Shown: in pieces, positions 34,501 through 45,400 of the stretch
Numbering within the stretch: position 1 is the first letter of the stretch
Layout of the letters: each line of letters begins with the position of its first letter
Source: Asterias rubens
Lineage: Eukaryota > Echinodermata > Asteroidea > Forcipulatida > Asteriidae
Reading direction: 5' to 3'
NCBI RefSeq assembly: GCF_902459465.1
Contig: NC_047063.1
Span: forward strand, 22,179,055 to 22,243,054
Length of the DNA: 64,000 nt
The notes under the pieces: model-generated
What the model saw: the letters and a program-made list of their open reading frames with translations, nothing else
The model's database searches: none
Told to the model about the DNA's origin: nothing
Program-made: the position numbers and the translations under genes

Positions 34501-37500
34501 GTCTCTTCAAGTCTTTCGTTTTGATTCTGGCCCGGTAAATCAAATCCCGGTCCATTAAATAGTCTGAGCTACAAGTCCGGCAGTCTTGGAACATTTTCCA
34601 CCAAAATTCAAGCCTTGTAATGACCCTTGACCCTCTCCAATGCTTACCTGCCTTTCTTTCAAATTTCCCTCATCGTCCCTCAACAGACACTCCTTGGCGT
34701 AATCAAACGCTGCCTCAATGAGACTATCCACCTTGTAACTGCCGTTGGACTTCCTATGCATCCCCTGCAGCATCATCGCAATGGCTGTTGTTACGGCAAC
34801 GCACGATGCAACACACCTGAAGAGGTCCAATAAAAGTTTAAATATAACTAATGACTAAATCATTCTGATAAAAAAACCTCTTAAAGGGACTTGAACTGTA
34901 ACCCCAATGAAAATAATCTGTCTTTGAGTTTGATTTGGGTTTAAAGAAAGAAAAGTTTACTAGAGCGGGAGTTGAACCAACGACCTCCAGATTAAAGTGC
35001 CAGCGCTCTACCAGCTGAGCTATCTAGCCATATGTTCAGAAGAGGAATACCCACATAGTTAGAGATGGGACTGAACACTCAATAAAATGCTTTCTGATCA
35101 GAGGCAGAATGTAACAAGTCTCATGTTGTATAATGCATGTAAAAGAACCCACTACTAATCACCAAGCTTCTTGGCTAGGTCTCAATAGGGAACTTAGAAT
35201 TGTTTTGATTTAGTAACCGTATTTTTTTTATTTTATTATTTTTTTTTTTGGGGGGGGGGGAGTATTGGAGTATAAACAACTTATTTACAGAGTTCCCTGG
35301 TGCTCATTTGTGGAAGAATTTCAAGAGCAAAGACAAAACAAAAAAGGTAACATGAAATAACTCCATAGATTAATTCTAAAGACTAGGGCGCTCCACAAGG
35401 AAGTTTGTGTACAAAGTATATGGGAAACTGTTATGTGCAGGGACAAAGGAGAGAACATAAAATGCTCTATAAGGATGCAGTTTGAGAACATCAAGAGTTT
35501 TAGAGAAATAGAAACGTTTACCTTGGGTCTGCATGTGTGACTTTACAGAAGACTTTAGTGTTGCTGATGACTTGCTGAATGTCATCAAATCGATGAACTC
35601 CAGCGATGGACGTCCTCATCACACCCCCATTAGGCGCCACAAATCTACTACCCATCTCCCATACCGTCTCAGCAACCTGACATTAAGACACAAACACAAT
35701 AGAGATGCAGTATAATAGTAATAATAAGCCACTCTTATATAAAGCGTATTACACACGGAGTCCCAATGCGCTGTACAAAGTGAATTGAGAACAAACAAAC
35801 AAAAATTAGTCAGAGTTTTGAGAAGGAGTTTAAATTGATCCAGAGATGGGCATCTTATGTTATGAAGAAGAACCGGTATGTGGAATAAAGCTGTTGGAAA
35901 GGCTCTTTGTTCTACATCTCTGCAAATCAAGAAGTATGGGTAAGAAGAAGCAGAAAGTCTGGTTTCACGCTCAAACATTTTGACAGGAGGACATACAGTC
36001 CCAACCAAAATGCTTGGGCCACCCACTCCTAACGTTACATAAAACCATTCCCTGTACACTTCCAACTGACAACATTAAAAATCATTCTCTCCCCCGATCC
36101 CCATTCCCCCCACCCCCCCCCCCCCTCATTGCTGACTGTAACGCAGGAGACTGTCAACCAGAACCAACATTGAAAGGGGGCAGGGGAGCCCAACGAGATA
36201 TGGCCGGGATTGTAGGTCGGACACACTGGTGGCACATTTACCATGAAAGTATCTGTAGAAACACAGAATCTTTTACACTACAGACCTACGGTTCAGTGGG
36301 AAAGAGGCTGTAATGTATGATTAGTGTGACACTCTTAAAGTATGATCAGTATGATTAGTTTTAAGGAATATTACAGAATTGGTTTTGCTAGCAAAAAAGT
36401 TGCTGGCAGTGTAAGCACTTTATGTAATCCACCATATACATAAACTGACAAACCTGTAGAAGTTCGCGATCGATTGGCCATGGGTCACGAGAGAATAGTG
36501 AAATCGCGATTACAAATTTTGCATGGCGGCATCGATGACAAAACAAAAATGAATAAAATGCAAACTCCAAAGGCCAAATTAGATTATTTATTTCTCATCA
36601 AATATGAAATTTCCGACAGAATTATTCAAGGGATGTTTTCTACTATCATATCTGTGATCTTCACGATTTGTTTCTTACCAATTCTGTAAGGTTCCTTTAA
36701 TGATGAGTTTAATAGTGCAACCCTCCATTCCAACAGAATCAAACAAATTGTGCACGTGGAAGATTGCTTCTCCATATTTATATGATCTGCCGCCTGCAAG
36801 TGAGTGCACAGACTGTACCTTATGTGGATCTGTTTTGAAGTTGTCGCTACGTAAGACCTGGCCTGTGGTCCTTCCTAGACCCATCCCACAGGTGTCTCCA
36901 AGCTCTGCAAAACCGCTACACCGCCAAGTTACAAGCTTCTCAGCAAAATCAGTTGCAACTGCCTGTAAGAAACAGCAACTATTGTTGTACTTTGACAATG
37001 ATGACATTTTTCGGAAAATATCTTTTTTTTAAAATGAGAAATCGGTTAACATCACAAGGCCGGACGGCCACTTCATGGTGAGGGATGCAGTTACCTGATT
37101 GGTTGCTTTGGGCTGTAAAATGCGGCTGTTATGAATGGCTATGGTTGAAAAGACATTTCAAAAGTAGAATTAGATTCACGTTAATATCCCTTGAAATTGT
37201 TCACTTTTTGTATATGACAGAACCCGGTCTGCTATTTTGCAGAACAAACTTTTTGACCCAAAAATATGGAAGACTGTACGTTCTGCTGATTGTATAGTTT
37301 CCAGAGGCAAAGTTATGTTTTTTTACAAGCAACAATTTGAGTAAATTCATCTTTGATTTTATAACCAGTAATATGACAAAGCAATTATTTAAAAAAAGTA
37401 CCTGTCCATCGTTCTCCATCAGTGATTGGAGGATTAAGATCATCTGATCGCTGTCATCTGTCCAATCAGCTTCCGGGAAGACCATTTGATGAAAGAATTT

Positions 37501-38284
37501 TTCTGCTGTTATGGCTTTCATGGAGTATTCCAGATGCTTGCCACTGTAATACTGCCAAATAACAGAGAAGGGTTGTTGTCAGTATACATTTTAGTTTTAT
37601 AATGTAAAATAATTTTTAACTCACCCTGTTCTATTATATTAAAAGCTGAGAGCGTCTCAAGCTGAACCACTCAGAAGAGTAATTTTCACATGGTGCTACT
37701 GCAAACCTCACCTAACTATACTCCCACTATGCAAAGTTTCAAATCCAACTTATAAATTTGTTATAACATGACCACAATAAAATTCGGATGTAGTGACCAG
37801 GCGTCGCCTTAACTGGTTTGGCCATGTTATCAGAATGCCAGACTACAGGCTACCCAATCTGGTCTACTTACTCTACTACAATGACTTTCACACTCCACGC
37901 CAACGAGGACGCCCACCATTGCGCTGGAAGGCTCAAGTACGGGAAGATGACATTATTACACTTCATGATGCAGAGCAAATAGCTATGAATAGACTTGAAT
38001 TATGGGGAATATTTTCCAAGGAGGCCAAGGGACACCCAGTCCTACTCAGCTAAGACAGTAAGTAAGTATATTATATAATAGCTTACTTTACAAGCTTGTT
38101 CTTTGTTGAGGAACTCTGTCATAAGACCAATGGCGTCCCCGATGCAGTTGCCATAGATCGTCCCCAGAATCTGGTCCTGTAGAATGTTGCTTGGGTCGAC
38201 AATCAGCGTTAGTTTATCATCGTTACTTTTGTCTCTCCCCCACGTCGAGACTTTCCCTCTGAGATATGATTGTGCTTTACCCAT
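31571..38284 (-). CDS. ADP-ribosylglycohydrolase (DraG-type) with acidic C-terminal tail
   Basis: Eight coding exons: 38087-38284, 37402-37551, 36819-36962, 35522-35676, 34648-34816, 33767-33922, 32909-33039 and 31571-31946. They splice in frame to 492 aa. The fold's motifs are all present: GTIYGNCIGDAIG at 41-53, WTDDSDQ at 96-102 and GGDADTNGAVAGALLG at 325-340. The Asp residues of the last two bind the two Mg ions used to cleave ADP-ribose linkages. LGDTCGMGLG and APNGGVMR between them are also family-typical. The last 124 aa are Ser/Glu/Gln-rich, look disordered, and end KRKLEETS, a weak nuclear-signal-like patch. It resembles bacterial and fungal DraG-like enzymes more than vertebrate ARH1 or ARH3, judged from motifs only. 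The substrate is unknown. The start is the first in-frame ATG. Confidence 0.9.
33093..33478. mobile_element. TTAA MITE family A, copy 5 (full length)
   Basis: 386 bp with near-perfect TIRs TTAAAGGCAGTGGACAC and GTGTCCACTGCCTTTAA, TTAA at both ends. Lies in an intron of the glycohydrolase gene, 54 bp from exon 7. The minus-strand frame at 33109-33348 is part of it. Confidence 0.85.
33985..34185 (+). mobile_element. LINE 3' end (same family as 6951-7345)
   Basis: It begins within the ORF2 end (CTTCGATCTTGTG, AAGTCTCTTCTCAAAACTTA) and runs through the GGATATGTGCGCATTACAAG tail into an ATT repeat. Confidence 0.8.
34370..34475 (-). mobile_element. tRNA-derived SINE head (62795 family)
   Basis: The plus strand reads GGGACACAAGTGTC then GACTCGAACCCACACTCTGC, the reverse complement of the B-box region of the 62795-63200 SINE. 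Another fragment lies at 49595-49685. Confidence 0.65.
34952..35030 (-). mobile_element. tRNA-derived SINE head (5975 family)
   Basis: The minus strand has TAGCTCAGCTGGTAGAGC (A box) and GGTTCAACTCC (B box), with the CGCTCTAGTAAACTTTTC flank shared with 5975-6052. No acceptor-stem pairing. Confidence 0.7.
35705..36060 (-). mobile_element. Probable non-LTR element 3' end
   Basis: The minus strand ends GGGACTCCGTGTGTAATACG, then TATATAAGAGTGGC and a TTATTATTAC tail, typical of LINE 3' ends with a microsatellite tail. The body has no recognisable domain. Confidence 0.45.
36367..36690. repeat. Dispersed repeat, partner of 61545-61915
   Basis: Both copies share AATCCACCATATACATAAAC, TTCAAGGGATGTTT, and TCTGTGATCTTCACGATT in the same order. 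Ends and coding capacity are unclear. This copy lies in an intron of the glycohydrolase gene. Confidence 0.65.
37790..38053 (+). mobile_element. LINE ORF2 C-terminal fragment
   Basis: An open frame of 86 codons reads MTRRRLNWFGHVIRMPDYRL, then PRQRGRPPLRWKAQVREDD and AMNRLELW. This WFGHVIRMP...RGRPPLRW pattern is the usual C-terminal end of a non-LTR retrotransposon polyprotein. It lies in intron 1 of the glycohydrolase gene. No polymerase domain remains. Confidence 0.85.
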
Positions 38285-38353
38285 AATGGTTCAGCACTAA
38301 TCATGCTTTCAAAATAAACAAATAAAAGTAATAAGGTTCTTGTTGTTGTGACT

Positions 38354-38506
38354 AGACCTTATGCACATGACGTCATTTCAGTACGGCACCCCCACATTGA
38401 GGTCAAAAGGAGGTTGTTCATTGGCCAATCTATGTGCGTTTTGATTGTTTCGTCACCGTTTAACCTCAAAGATGCCGGCTGGATGACGTCAATGCATAAG
38501 GTCTAT
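38354..38506. mobile_element. MITE related to 3464-3598
   Basis: Inverted ends AGACCTTATGCACATGACG and GACGTCAATGCATAAGGTCT, 153 bp, just upstream of the glycohydrolase start. Confidence 0.6.
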
Positions 38507-38813
38507 AAGTTACCCACTTAACAGGGTTCACATTTAATTGTTTCTGTGACTAGCTGGGTGGGAGGCTAGTTGAGTTAGCATGTCATTTGATTGACTAGTC
38601 CGCCAGTTTTTATCCACTGATCCATGCTTGACAACTGTTTTATAAATTTATAGTTCCCTTTCATTTCATTTTCAACAAAATTGGGCAAATGTAACGATTG
38701 GTCACTTGGTGTTTTATAAAATAGTACTAGTAGGGGGCACTCAAGAAACAAACAGATGGAATAACCATGGAGGAAGAATGGACTAGAACTGGCCAGATTC
38801 AACTTGCCCCACT

Positions 38814-38960
38814 GGAAAAGTTTTGGTATCATGCAACCACTTTTTCATTCGATATGAAACAACATAGTTATCTATAATTTACCTCAATGAGATATGAATC
38901 TTTATGATTCCTTTTTGTAAAAATGAGAGAAAAAGTGGTGGCATGATACGGAAAGTTATC
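38814..38960. mobile_element. hAT-like MITE copy 5, inverted and diverged
   Basis: Starts GGAAAAGTTTTGGTATCATG and ends TGATACGGAAAGTTATC, the opposite orientation to the other four copies. No clean 8-bp duplication is visible, so it is probably older. Confidence 0.65.
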
Positions 38961-40372
38961 TTGCCCCCCCCCCCTTGGCCCAGTACCCCTTCCCCCAAAA
39001 TATTGCTTTTCTAATTTTTTGTTTCATGATGATGAATGAATGATGAATGAATTATTATGAATCTTCAGTTCAGAATCTTCAGAAATTATACTGCATGAAA
39101 ACGCCTTGGAACTTCAAATTGAAGGCTTTCTAAAATCTAAACACACAGTATGAATGTGTCAAAAGTAACAGTTCGTTCACCTGCTGAGAGGATTATATTC
39201 ATGAGGTCCATTATAATGGAATAACGGAGCCAACGTAATTTGTAAATAAACGGCATTCCATAAAAAACACAATTCCAAAAAGAGCACACCAACCTGTTCC
39301 GACACGAAAATTGCGTTTAGTAGACTCTCCCTTCAGCAGTATGTTCCGAACATCACCACTACACTAGTTGTAGTGCACTAGTACCTAGTGTAGTAGTAGA
39401 CAACTATTTTTCGCAAGCCCAGCTTGATACATAGTGCAACCATTGTGCAACCACCTCTCCTTTTAAAACAAGCTGCTCACGGAAATCCTGATGAGTAGGA
39501 CTAAATAGTGTATAGGTGCCAAAAATAGCACAATGATGTATTTTGTAGCAGCTTATCTGTTTGACCTTGATACGGTCGAACGCTTTTAGATTCGGGTTGT
39601 AACTTGCATGCTCTCCTCTGTAGCGCTGTGTTGTTTTGGGTGTGGGTGTTCTGTGGTGTGGGAACAGGGCGCCCTCTTCAGTCAAATTACCCCTTTAAAT
39701 AATTTGTTGCTGATGAAATGCTCAGTTTGGGTCATGACTCAAACAGTAATGAATGGGAAAGAAAAGGGTGCGGGGGGGGGGGGAGAACAAACAAAATAAG
39801 TCTCATAAGTGAAGTCTCATAAGGCCCCATAGGTGAACTTAACCAATGTAAAACTCCAACTAGCCACGAGGAAAGCTCGACTCCTTTGTACTGAAAAGAA
39901 CCCAGAGTACTTATTGTGAACACAGAAGAAGGCATTAATGACCTTTCCTCCTGAAAAATTAAATTTCAGGCCTTAGACACTGAAACTAGCTTCTAAAACA
40001 AAACTTATATGATATATTTAGTAAATGCTCACTCATTATAAAGAGTGTATGTAAGAATAAAACCGTGTACCTCTTGCCGTCTTGAGGCCACACTTCTACT
40101 TCTACTTGGATACCTGGTAGGGTCAATAAGACAGGACAAAAAGCCAAGGGAATGATCACTCCAAAATAGAAGGAATGGCCACAAAATATTGAATCAGACA
40201 GCAACTAACAATCATTTTCTGTTAAAACTGTAAGATATATTTTATTTTACAAAACTTTACACTTGGCACAATAATAGAAAAAAAAGTACATGAACATAAT
40301 ATTAACAAAATGGCTACACACCTATAACCAGACATCACTATGTTCCGAAACCCCTAGTGTATTTTCATAATC
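38961..40372. other. No gene recognised
   Basis: Contains homopolymer runs (poly-C at 38964-38974, poly-G at 39772-39782) and a palindromic ACTAGTTGTAGTGCACTAGT stretch at 39363-39382. Only short frames. Confidence 0.4.
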
Positions 40373-41252
40373 TTAAAGACATTTGGTAATTGTCAAACAT
40401 CCGTCTTCTCACTTGGTGTATCTCAACATACGCACAAAATAACAAACCTGTGGAAATTTGAGCTCAATTGGTCGTTGAAATTGTGAGATAATAATGGAAG
40501 AAAAAACACCCTTGTCAGACGAAGTTGTGTGCTTTCAGATCTAGAAGTCTTTTATTATTTTAGTGAGAAATCACCTCTTTCTCAAAGACTACGTTACTTC
40601 AGAGGGAGTCGTTTCCCACAATGTTTTATACTATCAACAGCTCTCCAATGCTCGTTACCAAGTCAGTTTTTAAGTTACTATTTGTTTTGAGTAATAACCA
40701 AACGTGTACCTTCCCTTTAACCCAAACCTGAGCCCTAACGTGTAGATCATCAGTTTTTTTCACCGGAACATAGAGTTGTCGGAACATAGAGTTGTCGGAA
40801 CATAGAGTTGTCCGATTATAGAGGAGTCACCAACAAAATAAAGGTGTTCTTCTTTTGCTACAGGGTTTAAAGGCAGTGGACACTATTGGTAATTACTCAA
40901 AATAATTATTGGCATAAAACCTTACTTGGTGACAAGTTATGGGGAGAGGTTGATGGTATAACAAATTGGGAGAAACGGCTCCCTCTAAAGTGCCATTGTT
41001 TTAGAGAAAGACGTAATATTCCACGAATTTGATTTCGAGACCTCAGATTTAGAACTTGAGGTCTCGAAATCAACCATCTAAACGCACACAACTTCGTGTG
41101 ACAAGGGTGTTTTTTCTTTCATTATTATCTCGCAAGTTCGATGACCGATTTAGCTCAAATTTTCACAGGTTTGTCATGTAATGCTTATGTTGAGATACAC
41201 CAACTGTGAAGGCTAGTCTTTGACAATTACCAATAGTGTCCACTGCCTTTAA
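40373..41252. mobile_element. Two TTAA MITE family A copies in inverted orientation
   Basis: Copies at 40373-40720 (diverged) and 40867-41252 (near full-length consensus, TIR TTAAAGGCAGTGGACAC) face opposite ways. Between them, GGAACATAGAGTTGTC is repeated three times in tandem at 40770-40813. Confidence 0.75.
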
Positions 41253-41964
41253 GGCCAGAATTGGTCGAATTGCTCCACGCAGAATACGCACACGCTCATT
41301 CAACCAATGGAATGCGTTCTCTTTGTGTCGTTATCGTTCTCGTTATCACTGCAGTGGGACCGGGCCTTAAGTCTCAATTAACCATACGAAAAAAGAAAAA
41401 AAAGGATAACTAAATGAAAATCCACAGCCTTCTCATGAAATACATTCATGCATTCGTACAGGCCCAATGGTCAGAAATGCCACAAAGTTGTACAAAAAGT
41501 GTTTGCTTGCCATCACTATCAGCCCCATACAAAAAAAGCCTGACGTTCCCCTATTCCCCTACCTGTACACACACTTGTATATTTCATTAGAAAGGTTTAT
41601 TAACTTCTCCCAGGATAGTTTGCGCAAAACCATAACTTTCTATGATAAAAAATTGATCCACAGTTTTTTTGTTCCTAAGATAGGGTTAGGGCAAAATGGC
41701 CCATAACAAACAAGTTAATCATAATTGTCTTTACCCCAATGCGACTTTATAATCAGCCTTTAATGTTTTCCCATGGCATAACTAAAGCAAAACCTTTCAA
41801 CCAACAAAAGAAAAAGTAGAATACTTATTTCTGATTCCTGCCCAAAATATATGCTCATCTCATATCAAATATTGCTACAGAGCTCAAAGGCCATAACTTG
41901 AAGACAACAAAATGCTAACGGGCCTCAAAATAACCCACGGCACCCACATCAATAGACCGATCCA

Positions 41965-42351
41965 TTAAAGGAACACGTTGCCTTGGATCGGACGAGTTTG
42001 TCTATAAAAAACGTTTGTAACGATTTTTTATAAAATGCATATGGTTGGAAAGGTGTTTTAAACGTAGAATACAATGATCCACACGAATTTGCCTCGAATT
42101 TGCCTCGAAATTGCGTGGTTTTCCTTTTACTGTGCATACTAACACGGTCGGCCATTTATGGGAGTCAAAATATTGACTCCCATCAATGGCCAACCGTGTT
42201 AGTCGAAGAGGTAAAAGGAAAACCATGCAATTTCGAGGCATGTTTGTGTGGATCATTGTATTCCACTTTTACAACATCTTTCCAACCATATGCATTTTAT
42301 AAGAAACGGTTACAAACGCCTTTCAAAGACCAAGGCAACGTGTTCCTTTAA
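41965..42351. mobile_element. 387-bp near-palindromic TTAA MITE next to the NSMCE3 stop
   Basis: Ends TTAAAGGAACACGTTGCC and GGCAACGTGTTCCTTTAA. The arms match over almost their whole length and meet near 42172 (AAAATATTGACTCCCAT). It begins 96 bp beyond the NSMCE3 stop codon in the transcribed direction, so it is probably in the 3' UTR. Confidence 0.8.
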
Positions 42352-42446
42352 GCTCCACCCCATTGCCATAGTCCCAACTCTTTGTGGAATCGACCCCAAT
42401 GCCTTTAACAGCTTCATGAAGTCGGTGCATGGTCTTAACTGCCTCC

Positions 42447-45400
42447 TCAGTCCGATTCGTCTGATTCATCAGATCCTGATGCAGACTCTTCATCCTCATC
42501 AGTCTGACTTCCTGACCTTTCAGAATGGAGTACCTCCCGGTACTGCTCCTTCCATGTGCTCATCTCTGTGTTGTCTCCGTACATCTAGCAAGGAAATAGT
42601 AACAATAGTATGATAGAGTATAAAACATTGTGAGAAACGGCTCCCTCTGAAGTAATGTAGTTTTCGAGAAAGAAGCCATTTTCCACGAATTTGACTTCGA
42701 GACCTCAGATTTAGAATTTGAGGTCTCGAAATCAAGCATCTGAAAGCGCACAACTTCGTGTGACAAGGGTGTTTTTTCTTTCGTTAATATCTCGCAACTT
42801 TGACAACCGATTGAGGACAAATTTTATGCATATGTTGAAATACACTAACTGTGAAGACTAGTCTTTGACAATTACCAATAGTGTCCAGTGTCTTTACACT
42901 GAGAAATCACATCCCTGTTGGACTGGTCTCCCTGCACGGTTTGAAGGGTGGATACAGAGAACAGCTGTTGTCCAATGATCTGCCTCCCTTTTATGAGTGT
43001 GACGTCATATGCAATGGGTCTATAGTTCAAATTTGTTGTATTTATATTCATATTTAAATTTATATTTTTACATAGTTTTTAACGATTCCTGTAAGTGGCG
43101 GCTTTCCGCTGTTGGATATCAATAAATAAAAAAAATAAAAAAAATAATTAATCGGGAAACACTCACCTTACAGACAAACTCCAGGACACTTCTCATAGTG
43201 ACCTCTGCATTGGCTCGGAGACCCCATTTAAACTGATACAATGCAGGGTCTGTGTTGGGTATCTTACTGTAGTCTAAATACCTGGGGGGAGGGAGGTTCA
43301 GACAAAGAAAATAACATTGAACATAAATAAGGGAATAAAAGGGTAGCGACGAAGTCTTGACCTCTGCATTGGCTCGGAGACCCCATTTAAACTGATACAA
43401 TGCAGGGTCTGTGTTGGGTATCTTACTGTAGTCTAAATACCTGGGGTGGGGGGGGGGTGGGGGATGGTTCAGACAAAGAAAATAACATTGAACATAAATA
43501 AGGGAATAAAAGGGTAGCGATGAAGTCTTGACCTCAGCATTGGCTCGGAGACCCCATTTAAACTGATACAATGCAGGGTCTGTGTTGGGTATCTTACTGT
43601 AGTCTAAATACCTGGGGTGGGGGGGGGGGGTGGGGGATGGTTCAGACAAAGAAAATAACATTGAACATAAATAAGGGAATAAAAGGGTAGCGACGAAGTC
43701 TTGACCTCTGCATTGGCTTGGAGACCCCATTTAAACTGATACAATGCAGGGTCTGTGTTGGGTATCTTACTGTAGTCTAAATACCTGGGGTGGGGGATGG
43801 TTCAGACAAAGAAAATAACATTGAACATAAATAAGGGAATAAAAGGGTAGCGACGAAGTCTTGACCTCAGCATTGGCTCGCAGACCCCATTTAAACTGAT
43901 ACAATGCAGGGTCTGTGTTGGGTATCTTACTGTTGTCTAAATACCTGGGGTGGGGGATGGTTCAGACAAAGAAAATAACATTGAACATAAATAAGGGAAT
44001 AAAAGGGTAGCGACGAAGTCTTGACCTCTGCATTGGCTCGGAGACCCCATTTAAACTGATACAATGCAGGGTCTGTGTTGGGTATCTTACTGTAGTCTAA
44101 ATACCTGGGGGAGGGAGGTTCAGACAAAGAAAATAACATTGAACATAAATAAGGGAATAAAAGGGTAGCGACGAAGTCTTGACCTCTGCATTGGCTTGGA
44201 GACCCCATTTAAACTGATACAATGCAGGGTCTGTGTTGGGTATCTTACTGTAGTCTAAATACCTGGGGTGGGGGGGGGGGGTTCAGACAAAGAAAATAAC
44301 ATTGAACATAAATGAGATATAATTGCAAATTGAAAATGGGAAACAATCAGACAGGCAAACTTTATGGTCAGTGAGTTTTGTGGTCAGGTAAAAAGCAGTT
44401 AAGTACCCAGATGACTACTGAAGACACTGGACACTATTGGTAGTTGTCAAAGACCAGTCTTCTCACTTCATCTCAACATATGCATTAAATAACAAACCTG
44501 TTTAAATTTGAGCTCAATTTGTCGTCGAAGTTGCAATAAAGAAATACAAGAAAAAACAACATCGTCACAAGAAGTTGTGTGCGTTTAAATGGTTGATTTC
44601 GAGACCTCAACTTCTCAATCTGATGTCTCAAAATCAAATTCGTGAAAAATTACTTCTTTCTCGAAAACCATGTCACTTCTGAGGGAGCCGTTTCTCACAA
44701 TGTTTTATACCATCAACCTCTCCCCGTTACTCGTCACCAAGTAAGTTTTATGCTCATAAAAAAAACCCACAAAAACAAATGAACAATTGCATCTGGATTA
44801 TTTTTAAAACCTCAATTCTCCCACCCCAAGTCTGGAGGGGAAAGCAAATGCTACTCAAAACAAGACTCAAACTGGTCCCAATTTCATAAATATTTTAAGC
44901 AGAAAAAGCAAAAAAAAAAAAAGGTTGGGGCACCAGTTGCATCAAGTGACTTGGGTACAAAGTGACCGACATTCGGTTAGTGATTTAGAATTCAGGGGGT
45001 TATGGGTTCAAATCCAACCCAAGTGTTATGCCTGCATATTATCCCCCATAGGACTAGGCGGTAAAACCAAAGTATTGAATTTATTATGACTTACAATTGC
45101 TTTGAAGCAAACTCGGATGTCACCAGTTTCTTGAGATCACCAAACAATTCATGGTTCTTTCTGAAAAACATCAACAGACCGTCAAGAATATCATCAGTCA
45201 GCTAACAGGTTATTACATTTCTGACAGTTGAATGGGCAGTGAATTAGAAGGAAAATTAGTTATCAGCATACAAATCAGCTGTGCAGAATGACTTGGTGGT
45301 TATATACATGGTGTATAAGGCAGGGCGTGGCCAAAATATGCCATCTGCGTACCGACAGACACGGCAAAACTTCTTATTTGATCTTACAAGAGTCACTTAA

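Noticed and set aside
37793-38053. 86-aa frame as a host gene
   Set aside because: Its WFGHVIRMP and RGRPPLRW motifs mark it as a LINE polyprotein end within an intron.
43119-43730. 203-aa minus-strand frame as an independent gene
   Set aside because: It is three units of the NSMCE3 exon 9 array read through, plus the real exon.
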